DNA of 64,000 nucleotides from Amphibalanus amphitrite (Eukaryota > Arthropoda > Thecostraca > Balanomorpha > Balanidae), in contig NW_024883095.1 of NCBI RefSeq assembly GCF_019059575.1, positions 62,001-126,000 on the forward strand, given 5' to 3'. The notes under the pieces are model-generated. The model did no database searches and was not told the DNA's origin. It worked only from the letters and a program-made list of their open reading frames with translations. The stretch's first letter is position 1. Every line of letters starts with the position of its first letter. Both the position numbers and the translations under genes were made by a program. Positions 55,258 through 64,000 of the stretch are shown piece by piece.

Positions 55258-55531
55258 GACGACATCCACTATCATAGTAGCTATTCAGTCGAGAACTCGA
55301 GACATGACCTTAAATGGACATAACAAAGATATAAATTCAATGCTCGCCGGCCGAGATCGGGCGCCGCCCTCACCCACTCAGACCCTCTGGCGCTTTTTTG
55401 CGATTGCTCGGAACACGCTAATAAAAGGAAGGGGTGAATGTTCGCACACTTGAGCTATGATTCAAGCCGGATCTTGTGAAACCAATTGCATTTTCAGATC
55501 AGGCCATTAAGGCACTGACTAGTGACTAGTG
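55258..55531. other. no gene recognised
   Basis: Nothing supportable. Confidence 0.4.
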
Positions 55532-55787
55532 ATGTCAATTACAGAAAATCGGAATACCGATACCAACCCAAATACCAACCAAAACCATGGGGAAATACCG
55601 AAACCAAACCAACTTGGAAACATGAGGGAAATACTAACTTTTTACCAATTTTTCAGCCTCTTATACACTAGTGAGGGCTCATGTTACCAACAAAATACCA
55701 AACACATTAGGATTTAAATACCAAATACCAAGTTGGTATCGGTTTGATATCGGTATATACCAAAAAGTTGGTATCCGATTGACATCT
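55532..55787. repeat. ATACCAA-rich short inverted-repeat element
   Basis: GATGTCAAT and ACCGATACCAA near the left are answered by TTGGTATCGGT and ATTGACATC at the right. The interior repeats AAATACCAAAC. Likely a small non-autonomous element; TSD not found. Confidence 0.45.
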
Positions 55788-55988
55788 CTTGTACTGACCT
55801 GAAATCAGCACCTTAAGTTGATCTCACCCAAACAAAAAGTATACCTATAATTCGGTGCCCCTGAGTATGAAGAACACGATGGTGCCAAAAACGCGGCACT
55901 GCGGCAATTTATGGCCTATATATCCACCTTTAATCAAACCAGTGCCTGGGAACCTTGACCTGACCGAGGTTCCGGTTGATTTGAGACC
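55788..55988. other. no gene recognised
   Basis: Contains CTTGACCTGACC close to the next element and may be the remnant of an older relative. Confidence 0.35.
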
Positions 55989-56889
55989 TTAACCCTCGCA
56001 TGTGTAGGGGGGGTCGGATGGACCCCCCCCATGGTTTTTCGCGAATAACTCGCGTAAAAAGCGTCCGACCGCAACGAAACTTTCGGTACCCTCGCATTGA
56101 TCAATTTTACACCTACCCTGAAAATTTCATGGCCCTGACCCAAATGACCTTTGACCTGTGACCTCTTTTCCGAGACCATGTTTGGCCGGAATCGCGATTT
56201 CGCGTATGTCGGCTCGCATTAGCCGCGCGTTTGCAAGCTTTTCGTGGTTTCAAACGTTCAAACATGTGATTTGTTGTTGCTCCCATACATTAGGGTGGGT
56301 GTCAAGGTCACCTAAAGGTCAGGTCAGGTCATTGACCTTTGGTGACCTCGGGTGACCTCAGTTCACTTTTTCGAGTTTTACATGTTTCTAGGCTAGTTTT
56401 TGGAGCTGAATTCGAATTTAGCAACCATTTGAACATTTACGAAGTAGTTTTGGTGACTTCGTAACATGTTACGAAGCTGTCAGAGGCGGTTGACACGTAC
56501 TACGAATACCCGTCACGACGCCTACTGGTTGACCTGACCTGACCTGACCCGACCTGGTCTAAATGCTTAAAGACATCATCTGTGATCAAAACTAACACGA
56601 TATTCGTGATCAGCACCCCGAAAAAAACTCTTAGCAGCCACACTTTACGACTTTCTAACAGGTCCGATTTTCCCGACTTTGGGTCATTGACCTGACCTGG
56701 AAGGTCACTCGATGACCTAGGACCTTAAAATTGGGTATCATCGGCTTCCTCTCGTCACGAGCAACACGCTCGTTTTTTTCCGCGAAGCTCTAGCTCGATC
56801 AGGGGCCAAACGGCAAGGGGGGGGGGGTCCAACCCCTTGCCCCTACACATTAGAAGCTGGCAAACGCCGCACACATGCGAGGGTTTTAA
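55989..56889 (+). mobile_element. TTAA element, CCCTCGCATGTG family, 0.9 kb
   Basis: TTAACCCTCGCATGTGTAGG at the left and CACACATGCGAGGGTTTTAA at the right. Left palindrome GGGGTCGGATGGACCCC (about 56010-56028), right counterpart GGGGTCCAACCCC (56824-56836). It contains GGTCAGGTCAGGTCATTGAC (about 56317-56336) and GACCTGACCTGACCTGACC (about 56531-56549). An older, decayed relative is at about 23010-23460. No gene. Confidence 0.75.
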
Positions 56890-57848
56890 AATCGGGTATG
56901 GGTCGCTGCATTTCCTAACGGCGCACGCGTTCGGCTCTTGCGAGACTCTAGCTCAATTAGGAGCGAAACGGTGAGGGGTATCCCTCGACCGTAGCGTGTA
57001 GAGAAAACCAGTGAAAGTCGCAAAATAGTTGTTCAGTGTTGGACGATCATTCGAAATGCGACCGTCATAGTGGAAACGCCATAACCTACGCAGGAGGAGT
57101 GAGCGGAAGTAAGTGCAGAAGCAGTGCGTGCGTACTGCCATTCATTGGGCCCATGACACATTCCGCAAAAATGCGATCACCAACGATTGCCAATGTTGAA
57201 AAAGCTTTTCAGACGCACGGCAACAGTCACTAGGCACTCATGGCTTCATTTAAGTCTGACAACTCTTCATTTTGTGTCTATTGAAACAGACTTCGGGGCC
57301 AGTCGCTGAATGGATATTTGAAAGCGCTTCTGTATTGAAAAATAAGCTTTACATTTCGTTTGGATTTGTACGGTATGTGGACGGAGGGGTGGGGTGTTTT
57401 GGGGTCACGGAAGATTGATGTTTGACCGAACGGGCCATCTAGGGACATTTGCACCGCAGTTGATAGTGCTCGGTGCAAGAACCCGTGATTTGGGGTGTGT
57501 CTGGACGTTCGATAAACAAACACCCCAAGTCCGCCCCACCCCCCACCCCCGACCCAGCCGGGGCGGGGTGCCAGGCACAGGGTGGTGCGGTGGACCTGTC
57601 CTAGGCTAGGTTCATCAGTGCAAAGGCGGCTCCAGGACGACCATTACGGCAATTTCATGACTCGCTCACTCAAAAGTATTTTTCTTTTGCGCTTCATTCC
57701 CGATGCACGCACATACGCTAATGAACACAAATATCAAACAGAATATAACAATATAATTGAAAACGGTTTGGGATGAAATTATTTACGTTTTGCTGGGCTG
57801 ACCTGATATGACCTTTGGTGACCCTTGGGGAAAAGGCTATTGACAGAC
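56890..57848. other. no gene recognised
   Basis: The first 100 bp (TCGGGTATGGGTCGCTGCAT, CTCTAGCTCAATTAGGAGCG) echo the right end of the preceding element, so it may sit in an older relative. The rest is unassigned. Confidence 0.4.
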
Positions 57849-57861
57849 TATGTCAACGTAT

Positions 57862-58105
57862 TTAGGTGTTGTTTTTATCCGCTGGGACTGAGAGCGTGAG
57901 ATGATGTTTTTCGTACTCCAGCGTAGATGGGTAGCCATACGGCTGCCACGGTTGACAGTGATGACATCAGTCATCTTTTCCGGGGTTCGAATCCCCGTAT
58001 AGCCCAAATCTTTAACGAACTTGCAAAAGATGAATGATGTCATCACTGTCAACCGTGGCAGCCGTATGGCTACCCATCTACGCTGGAGTACGAAAAACAT
58101 CATTT
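57862..58105 (+). mobile_element. retroposed hairpin with a tRNA T-arm in its loop
   Basis: A 13-bp direct repeat TATGTCAACGTAT flanks the insert (57849-57861 and 58106-58118), the length expected from LINE-type retroposition. Arms of about 79 bp (57901-57979 and 58023-58103) are nearly perfect complements. The loop contains CGGGGTTCGAATCCCCG, an intact T-stem-loop (B box). No LINE frame is nearby. Confidence 0.65.
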
Positions 58106-58118
58106 TATGTCAACGTAT

Positions 58119-59655
58119 GTAGAACACTGATGTATCCGGCTAGGGTTAATGCATTAAGGTCGCCTAGCCCTGTTTACTTTCTTTATAAACATCCCACATT
58201 CTCTTCGCCTGGAGCCGTGTGTCTGAAGATATCCCTGCAACATTTCACACAAAGAGCACAAGGTTCATTTAGGAAGCATCAAGCCGCAGGGTGTTTCCGA
58301 TTAATTAGGATAAAACACTGCAGGAGATAGTTGTTTACAGTTATTGCAGGTCCAGATGGCTTACTTAATGCGTAGTTTGACTCGACGTCGACTCTGTTCA
58401 CTCGCTGAAGTGATGCACACATTGCACAATGCGCACACTTTGCGTGACAGACGACTGACTGTTCTCGAGTCAGAAATATAATAAGTAATCAAATAACTCG
58501 CACTAGTGTTTAACTGTTGTATTACCTCAAGATTAAAAACAATTGGCTCAAAGCAGCCATAAGTTTTATAAATTGCGCTATGCATAGCATTATCGATATA
58601 AGTGACTCCGTATGAACTAATACGGGAAACAGTACATAACGTCGAATGCAGCGACTGGTGCTCAGTTGGTTACCTTGTAGGTATCCCTGATTCCAGTTCA
58701 CTGCCTTGTGCGAAAATTGCCCAATCATTGGCATGGACCAGTATTTCTATTTTCTCTGCTTGAGTACCTAATTACCTTCGCATATGGTATAGGCGTAATC
58801 CTTTAACCCTCTTTTATTCCAATAAAAGTTTTCATTTTCTTCATAAGCACCACACAGCATCTTGAGATCAAGTGACCCACGCACTTCACCGCCTGGCACT
58901 TCTAATGTTTATTTAATTGTCACGATATTCATCCCGCCGTGAGGTGGGAGTGTGTAGATGGGTAGAGTGGAGGAGCGTCGGTAGAGCCCGGGAGCCGGGT
59001 CGGCGGGGGTCGAGGACGCTGACCTTGGGCCGACCCCGGGCGGCCAGTCGTGTCTGGGCGGGTCAAAGGTCAACGAAACACGCTACCGCCGAGCAGGGGA
59101 AAAGAACGCCGTGTCTGTCCATGCTGTAACATGGGTGGACTCAACTGGACTCAGTGGAATGCTAACGAGGAAAGAAAACAACGGACATAAAGGGAAAATC
59201 TGAGCTCACCATCGTGTGTCACGAATCCAAAATCAACCAAGCTAAATCTAAGCCCAAAGGTTACATATTTTGTCTAAGTCGCGTCATTATTCACACATTA
59301 GAAATATTGTTTATAAAGCATGACGTCATGAGGACATTTTCGAGCCTCATCATGGCACGCCCCTCCCATATTTCTGCATTCCCATCACCCGGAACCACCT
59401 AACCACCGTTGTCTAACTGCTGAATGTTAATGAGCCCTCTCACGAGGGTGTTTATGCAAAACACGCCACGCGCTGCCCCCAATGTCAAGGACTCCATCTG
59501 TGCGCCTGCGCGCTGGTGGGCGGTCTTTGGTGCGAATGGTGGGAGCGATGGTCCAGCTCAGGTGCGACCAACGGTACCTGTGTTGGGAGGGCGGAGGAAG
59601 ACGGCTGACAACGGCAGTACTGCTGAGATCAAGGTGAGATCTGCCGCAGTGAGGT
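58119..59655. other. no gene recognised
   Basis: An A-box-like TGCTCAGTTGG lies at 58659-58669 without a good B box. Otherwise nothing supportable. Confidence 0.4.
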
Positions 59656-60226
59656 TGTAGCGGGTGCAACAGCGCTCCGTTGCTAGCGACGGCGCCGTAG
59701 CGTGTGCAACCCAGCGGCGGCGTCGTAAACTAGTAAATCCTTTTGATGCACGCAGATGTCAGTGATTGATTGACACATATGTCTTGTGATTGTTTTCTGC
59801 CTTATATGTTATCTCTTGTAACCGTAGCTGTTGTATTGTCACGCCTTAAGAGGGTAATCTAGGAGCGCAGGTGTGGAGTAATTTTTCTTTGTCCAACTGT
59901 CACTATAATTTGTAATATTACCATTTAGACGCTGAAACTACCTATGCAAGGTAGCCTTGCTAGAAATATAGTGTGCCAATTTTTGTTCAATAAATCAGTA
60001 CGATCCACGATCGGTAACTCGTTCATCCTAGTCAAGCTCAGAGCTACCGACACGGGCCCACATCGGGAGTCTCCTCCTCCCTTGGAGTTGTGTGGTGCCG
60101 ACGGTGGCGGATGGTAGTCTCTGCCTTGACAATCCTTTCACTCCCTCTCACAACGAGAGGTGAACTACTAGCGGTATACACTGCTAGCGGTTCAAGTGGC
60201 GACCGGCTACTTTCAGCCGTGCCACA
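59656..60226 (+). repeat. 5' LTR
   Basis: 571 bp, TGTAGCGGG...GCCACA, with TG/CA ends. AATAAA at 59989-59994 is a likely poly(A) signal. The direct repeat GTGCAAC with TAGC(A/G) (about 59664-59710) lies near its start. Confidence 0.88.
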
Positions 60227-60227
60227 T

Positions 60228-60243
60228 TGGTGACACCCGACTC
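60228..60243 (+). other. primer-binding site (tRNA-Trp type)
   Basis: TGGTGACACCCGACTC follows the LTR by one base. It matches the complement of the tRNA-Trp 3' end apart from one inserted base. Confidence 0.6.
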
Positions 60244-60639
60244 TGGACTCACCTGCCAGACACTTACTCCTGGCCGTCTCACTGGCCCCGCTGTGGTACG
60301 GACCACTACTGGCCTTCTCACCTGCCAGACGGCCACTTCCGGACTTCCACCTTCTTTCGCCGCGGTGCGGACCCCCAAGGCACGCAGGATCCGCCGCGGC
60401 ACGCAGGATTCGCCGCTGAATGGGGGTACGCCATCAACACGCCAGCGGATTGTGATGCCTTCCCGGACCTCTGTAACGCAGCGAGCGTAGTGGGCAGCGG
60501 CCAGGTCCGGGATGAGCAGTGCGTCGTCTCGGGCTCTCAGTGTACAGTGTTAACCCCCGGACCACGGTAGCGCAGCGAGCGCAGTGGGCAGACGAGTTGC
60601 CGGTCTGGGGACGCGGCGCGGTACGGTGACGTGTACACC

Positions 60640-61527
60640 ATGCCCGTGATGGAGGGCGACACCTCGCAGGAGGCTGCGTCGGCCGACACTCCTGCCACCA
60701 CGGCTGCATCGGACGAGCGGGCGCGACCGCTTGCTTCATTCAGACTGCCGGCGTTTGCCCCGGACGAGGCGGACCTCTGGCTGCTCCAAGTTGAATGTGC
60801 GTTCGACGTGGCTGGCATTGCCGATCCCGTCACAAAGTTCAAGCTGCTGGTGGCAAATCTGCCTACCAACGTGGCGGCCCAAGTACGGGACGTTATCGTC
60901 AGTGCACCAGGAGACTTCGACGGGCTGTGCACTGCCCTCCGCCAGCGCCTCGCCCAGTCCCGTGCCAGCCGCCTCGAGGCCCTGCTCCGGCATCAACAGC
61001 TCGGCGACAGGTCGCCTTCCCAGCTTCTTCGCGATATGAGAGGACAACTTTCAACGGCTGGCGACTCGTCGGTGGACAGTGGCCTACTGAGGACCCTGTT
61101 CCTCCAGCGGCTGCCGCAGTCCGCCCGCGCCGCTCTCTCGCTCCTGCCGGAGGCCACTCCGCTGGCAGAGCTCGCAGAGGCGGCTGACCGCTTCCTGGAG
61201 GCGTCTCGGCCCACTGGCGCCGTCTCCGCCGTCGGTGCGAACTCCAGCCCGGCTCCTGCGGCCACGACTGGGGACGGAGATCTAGCTGCCGCCATCGCTT
61301 CCCTGTCCGCCGTCATCAGCCGGCTGGACACCTCCCATCGGCGGTTGGAGGGGGCAGTTGCTGGTCGCCGCTCGCGGCCAGGAACGCCTAGGCGTGGCTC
61401 CCGGTCGTCCTCGCCCTCCCGCGACGAGCGGGAGGATTACTGCTGGTACCACCGCACCTACGGAGCGCGGGCCCGAAAGTGCACTGGGCCGTGTGCGTGG
61501 ACGCCGGCGGGAAACTCGGAGGCCTGA
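60640..61527 (+). CDS. gag: Gypsy Gag
   Basis: First ATG in frame is at 60640 (CACCATGC), giving 295 codons. Capsid-like core: [16 protein letters not shown], then [11 protein letters not shown] and [14 protein letters not shown], the same order as in the element at 33129. C-terminal finger YCWYHRTYG...C...C with C-x2-H-x9-C-x3-C spacing, followed by the stop. It overlaps pol in the -1 frame. The 5' leader (60244-60639) has no gene. Confidence 0.88.
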   Translation: MPVMEGDTSQEAASADTPATTAASDERARPLASFRLPAFAPDEADLWLLQVECAFDVAGIADPVTKFKLLVANLPTNVAAQVRDVIVSAPGDFDGLCTALRQRLAQSRASRLEALLRHQQLGDRSPSQLLRDMRGQLSTAGDSSVDSGLLRTLFLQRLPQSARAALSLLPEATPLAELAEAADRFLEASRPTGAVSAVGANSSPAPAATTGDGDLAAAIASLSAVISRLDTSHRRLEGAVAGRRSRPGTPRRGSRSSSPSRDEREDYCWYHRTYGARARKCTGPCAWTPAGNSEA

Positions 61528-63245
61528 GCCGGCCTGCGCCTCCCGCATCAGGCCCGACACCGGACTTGGCGCCGCTCTTTTATGTGCACGATACTAAATT
61601 GAACTGCCGATTCTTGATAGACACTGGGGCCCAAGTGAGTGCCCTGCCTCCTCTCGCGCTCCCGCGAGGCGCAGTGCTAGCCGCCGGACAGGCTCCCCGA
61701 CTGACCGCGGCCAATGGCTCCAGCGTGCCGGTCATCGGTCTGTTTGACCACTGTGTGACTTTGGATGGTGGCTCGCCTCTGCCGTGGCGTTTTGTGGTGG
61801 CCAAAGTCGGCGTGCCCATCCTCGGCGCCGACTTTCTGGCCCATCACCACCTCTCGGTGGATGTGAGGAGGTGCACGCTGTGTGAGGACAATGGAACTGT
61901 CAGAGCGAGGGGCACCACTGCAGTAGTGTCCTCTTTGGGTCTCCGACCCACTGCCTCGCCCTACCAGTCGATGCTGGCGGAGTTCCCGGGCGTCACGGCC
62001 GACACCTCCCGTCCGCTTCCGGTACGCCATTCGGTGACGCATCATATCGTCACCACGGGCCCGCCCCGGAAGTCACGCCCTCGCCGTCTCGCTCCTGACC
62101 GGCTTGCTGTCGCTCGCCGAGAGTTCGACAAGCTCTACCGGCTCGGCGTCATCCGCCCGTCACAGAGCAGTTGGGCTGCGCCGCTCCACCTGGAACCGAA
62201 GGCCACTCCTGGCGAGTGGCGCCCGTGCGGGGATTACCGGGCTCTCAACGCTGCCACCGTCCCCGACCGGTACCCTCTCCCGTACCTCCAGGACTTCGCC
62301 TCTCAGCTGCACGGCTGCTCCATCTTCACCAAACTCGACCTCCACCGGGCCTACAACCAGATACCCGTGGAGCCGTCCGACGTGCCGAAGACCGCTATCA
62401 CCACACCCTTCGGCCTGTGGGAAATGGTCCGCATGCCCTTCGGCCTGCGTAATGCCGGCCAGACCTTCCAACGCTTTATTGACGAGGTCTTGCGCGACTG
62501 CACCCACTGTTTCGCATATGTCGATGACATACTGATCGCGAGCTCGTCGGAGACGGAGCACATCGGACACGTGCGAAAAGTGATCCAACAGCTGGACGCG
62601 TACGGCGTGGTACTGAACGTCCACAAATGCGTCTTCGGCGTTCCGCGGCTGAACTTTCTGGGACACGACGTCAACTGTGACGGCATCGCCCCACTGCCGG
62701 ACCGGGTGGCAGCCGTCCGGGACTTCCCGCTGCCTCGCACCGAGCGCGACCTTCGGCGTTTCATCGGAATGGTAACTTTTTACCACCGATTCATGCCCGA
62801 CGCCGCCGCCCTGCTTCGCCCTCTGCACCGGCTGATCACACAACGCAACGCCAAGAGCGCTCGGCCCGTCCGTTGGACTGACGAGGCCCAGTCGACCTTC
62901 ACCGCCGTCAAGGCGCGCCTGGCGGACACCACCCGACTGGCACACCCTCTGCCAGGTGCACCACTCAGCATCCAAGTGGATGCCTCGGATGTCGGCGTCG
63001 GCGCGGTCCTACAACAGTTCGTGGACGGCTGCTGGACACCGCTGTCCTACTTCTCCAAGACGCTCAAGCCTGCCGAAACGCGCTACAGCACTTTCGGGCG
63101 CGAGCTGCTGGCCTGCTACCTCGCCATCCGGCACTTCCGCCACAGTGTCGAGGGCCGGGAGTTCATCCTGTTCACAGACCATCGACCCCTGGTGTCGGCT
63201 GTGGGGTGCAGCTCCGATCGTCACACTCCTCTCGCCCACCGCTGA
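61479..63245 (+). pseudogene. pol: Gypsy Pol, deleted after RNase H
   Basis: Overlaps gag by about 49 bp in the -1 frame; no ATG is needed if made by frameshifting. Domains: retropepsin ([16 protein letters not shown] at residues 48-50), reverse transcriptase ([10 protein letters not shown], residues 347-356) and RNase H ([35 protein letters not shown]). Around 63200 the sequence jumps out of frame into the integrase C-terminus, so the RNase H end and the integrase zinc and catalytic domains are gone. Confidence 0.9.
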
Positions 63246-63718
63246 CGCCGCCGTATGACGGTCCCTTTCGCGTGGTGCGCCGTTCAACCAAGACTGTCAC
63301 CGTGTTCCGTAACGGTCGTAATGATACTGTCTCGCTGGACCGTGTCAAACCCGCCTTTCTTGATGCGCCGACTGCTACTCCGAATCATTGCGACCCGCCC
63401 CGTGACGCGCCGGGCCCCAACACTGCGGTGCCAGGTTCGGGACCTAAGCTCCTACTCCCATCCAAGACTCCACGCCGACCCATCGAGTCCGTTCCGTCCA
63501 CTGCGGTCCCTGTACCTCCTGCGCCCTCCCCTGCCGACGGTCCTCCTGCGCTCTCCCCTGCCGACTGTCAGTCAGCGGCGGCGGCCGGCTCGTCGTGCCC
63601 GCCTGGTGCCATGCCGGCGGCGCCTCCGCTCCGCCCTGCCCTCCGTACCCGCTCCGGTAGAGAAGTCCGCCCGCCTCTCCGGTTCCGACACGTCACGTTC
63701 CTCTCCGTTCCCCAGTGA
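63206..63718 (+). pseudogene. integrase C-terminal remnant
   Basis: PPYDGPFRVVRRSTKTVTVF followed by DTVSLDRVKPAFLD is the C-terminal domain typical of Gypsy integrases. It continues into a Pro/Ala-rich tail ending TRSGREVRPPLRF and a stop at 63716-63718. It is in a different frame from the pol above. This shows that the parent was a complete element. Confidence 0.85.
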
Positions 63719-63726
63719 CGTGTCTA

Positions 63727-63740
63727 GGGAGGGGGTATAC
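63727..63740 (+). other. polypurine tract
   Basis: AGGGAGGGGGTATAC lies directly before the 3' LTR start (TGTAGCGGG), the usual position for the plus-strand primer. Confidence 0.75.
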
Positions 63741-64000
63741 TGTAGCGGGTGCAACAGCGCTCCGTTGCTAGCGACGGCGCCGTAGCGTGTGCAACCCAGC
63801 GGCGGCGTCGTAAACTAGTAAATCCTTTTGATGCACGCAGATGTCAGTGATTGATTGACACATATGTCTTGTGATTGTTTTCTGCCTTATATGTTATCTC
63901 TTGTAACCGTAGCTGTTGTATTGTCACGCCTTAAGAGGGTAATCTAGGAGCGCAGGTGTGGAGTAATTTTTCTTTGTCCAACTGTCACTGTAATTTGTAA
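63741..64000 (+). repeat. 3' LTR, first 260 bp
   Basis: Matches 59656-59915 base for base except for one A/G change (59905 versus 63990). Continues past the window. Confidence 0.9.

Larger units (their letters stand above)
59656..64000 (+). mobile_element. young Gypsy (CsRn1-like) retrotransposon, internally deleted, cut by the window edge
   Basis: 5' LTR (59656-60226), PBS, gag, pol up to RNase H, a deletion to the integrase C-terminus, purine tract, and the start of the 3' LTR (63741 onward). The two LTRs differ at one of the 260 comparable bases, so insertion was recent. Not autonomous as it stands. The target duplication cannot be checked because the right end is outside the window. Confidence 0.9.

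Noticed and set aside
58649..58700. tRNA-like A box suggesting a SINE
   Set aside because: Only one A-box-like match; the B-box region is poor and no cloverleaf forms.
62160..62975. 271-codon antisense frame under pol
   Set aside because: Shadow of the GC-rich pol frame; no promoter or family resemblance.

Overview
This is a 64 kb piece of an animal nuclear genome, almost certainly an invertebrate. Genes are split by GT-AG introns, a TATA-box promoter drives a single-exon secreted protein, and most of the DNA is transposon-derived. I cannot name the species; a crustacean or other arthropod is my guess only.

Host genes. The best-supported gene is the orthologue of SLC25A38, the mitochondrial glycine carrier (+ strand, 28320-52798). 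Its seven coding exons join in phase to give 286 residues with three carrier repeats. A single-exon gene at 16009-17262 (+) encodes a secreted, silk-like Gly/Ser repeat protein. A SEA-domain exon of an otherwise unseen gene lies on the - strand at 8617-8807. Two further exon candidates (12444-12602 and 13240-13452, both +) are weaker.

Mobile DNA, left to right. At 1-6400, 13616-14813, 17361-19852 and 55989-56889 lie related, gene-less elements bounded by TTAA and CCC-starting inverted ends. They look like non-autonomous piggyBac relatives. All are packed with AGGTCA half-sites in direct, inverted and everted pairs, and carry G-run/C-run palindromes near both ends. One sits in the 3' UTR of the Gly/Ser gene. 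Other elements are a 1.35 kb foldback element against the SEA exon (8821-10172), three hAT-like elements with perfect 8-bp target duplications (22434-25384, 26776-27846, 47402-47961), a palindrome-rich foldback element (54203-55257) and a small retroposed hairpin (57862-58105). There are two groups of Gypsy-type LTR retrotransposons: a head-to-tail pair lacking integrase inside SLC25A38 intron 4 (32585-38824), and a young element with almost identical LTRs at the right edge (59656 to the window end).

The least expected signal is in SLC25A38. Several of its splice sites have seeded tandem repeats. The intron 1/exon 2 acceptor is repeated about 14 times (29371-30560). The exon 4 donor is echoed four times downstream (32093-32320). 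The exon 6 donor runs straight into an array whose unit reads as a consensus donor. A helically spaced set of six CCAAT boxes starts 89 bp after the SLC25A38 stop codon.
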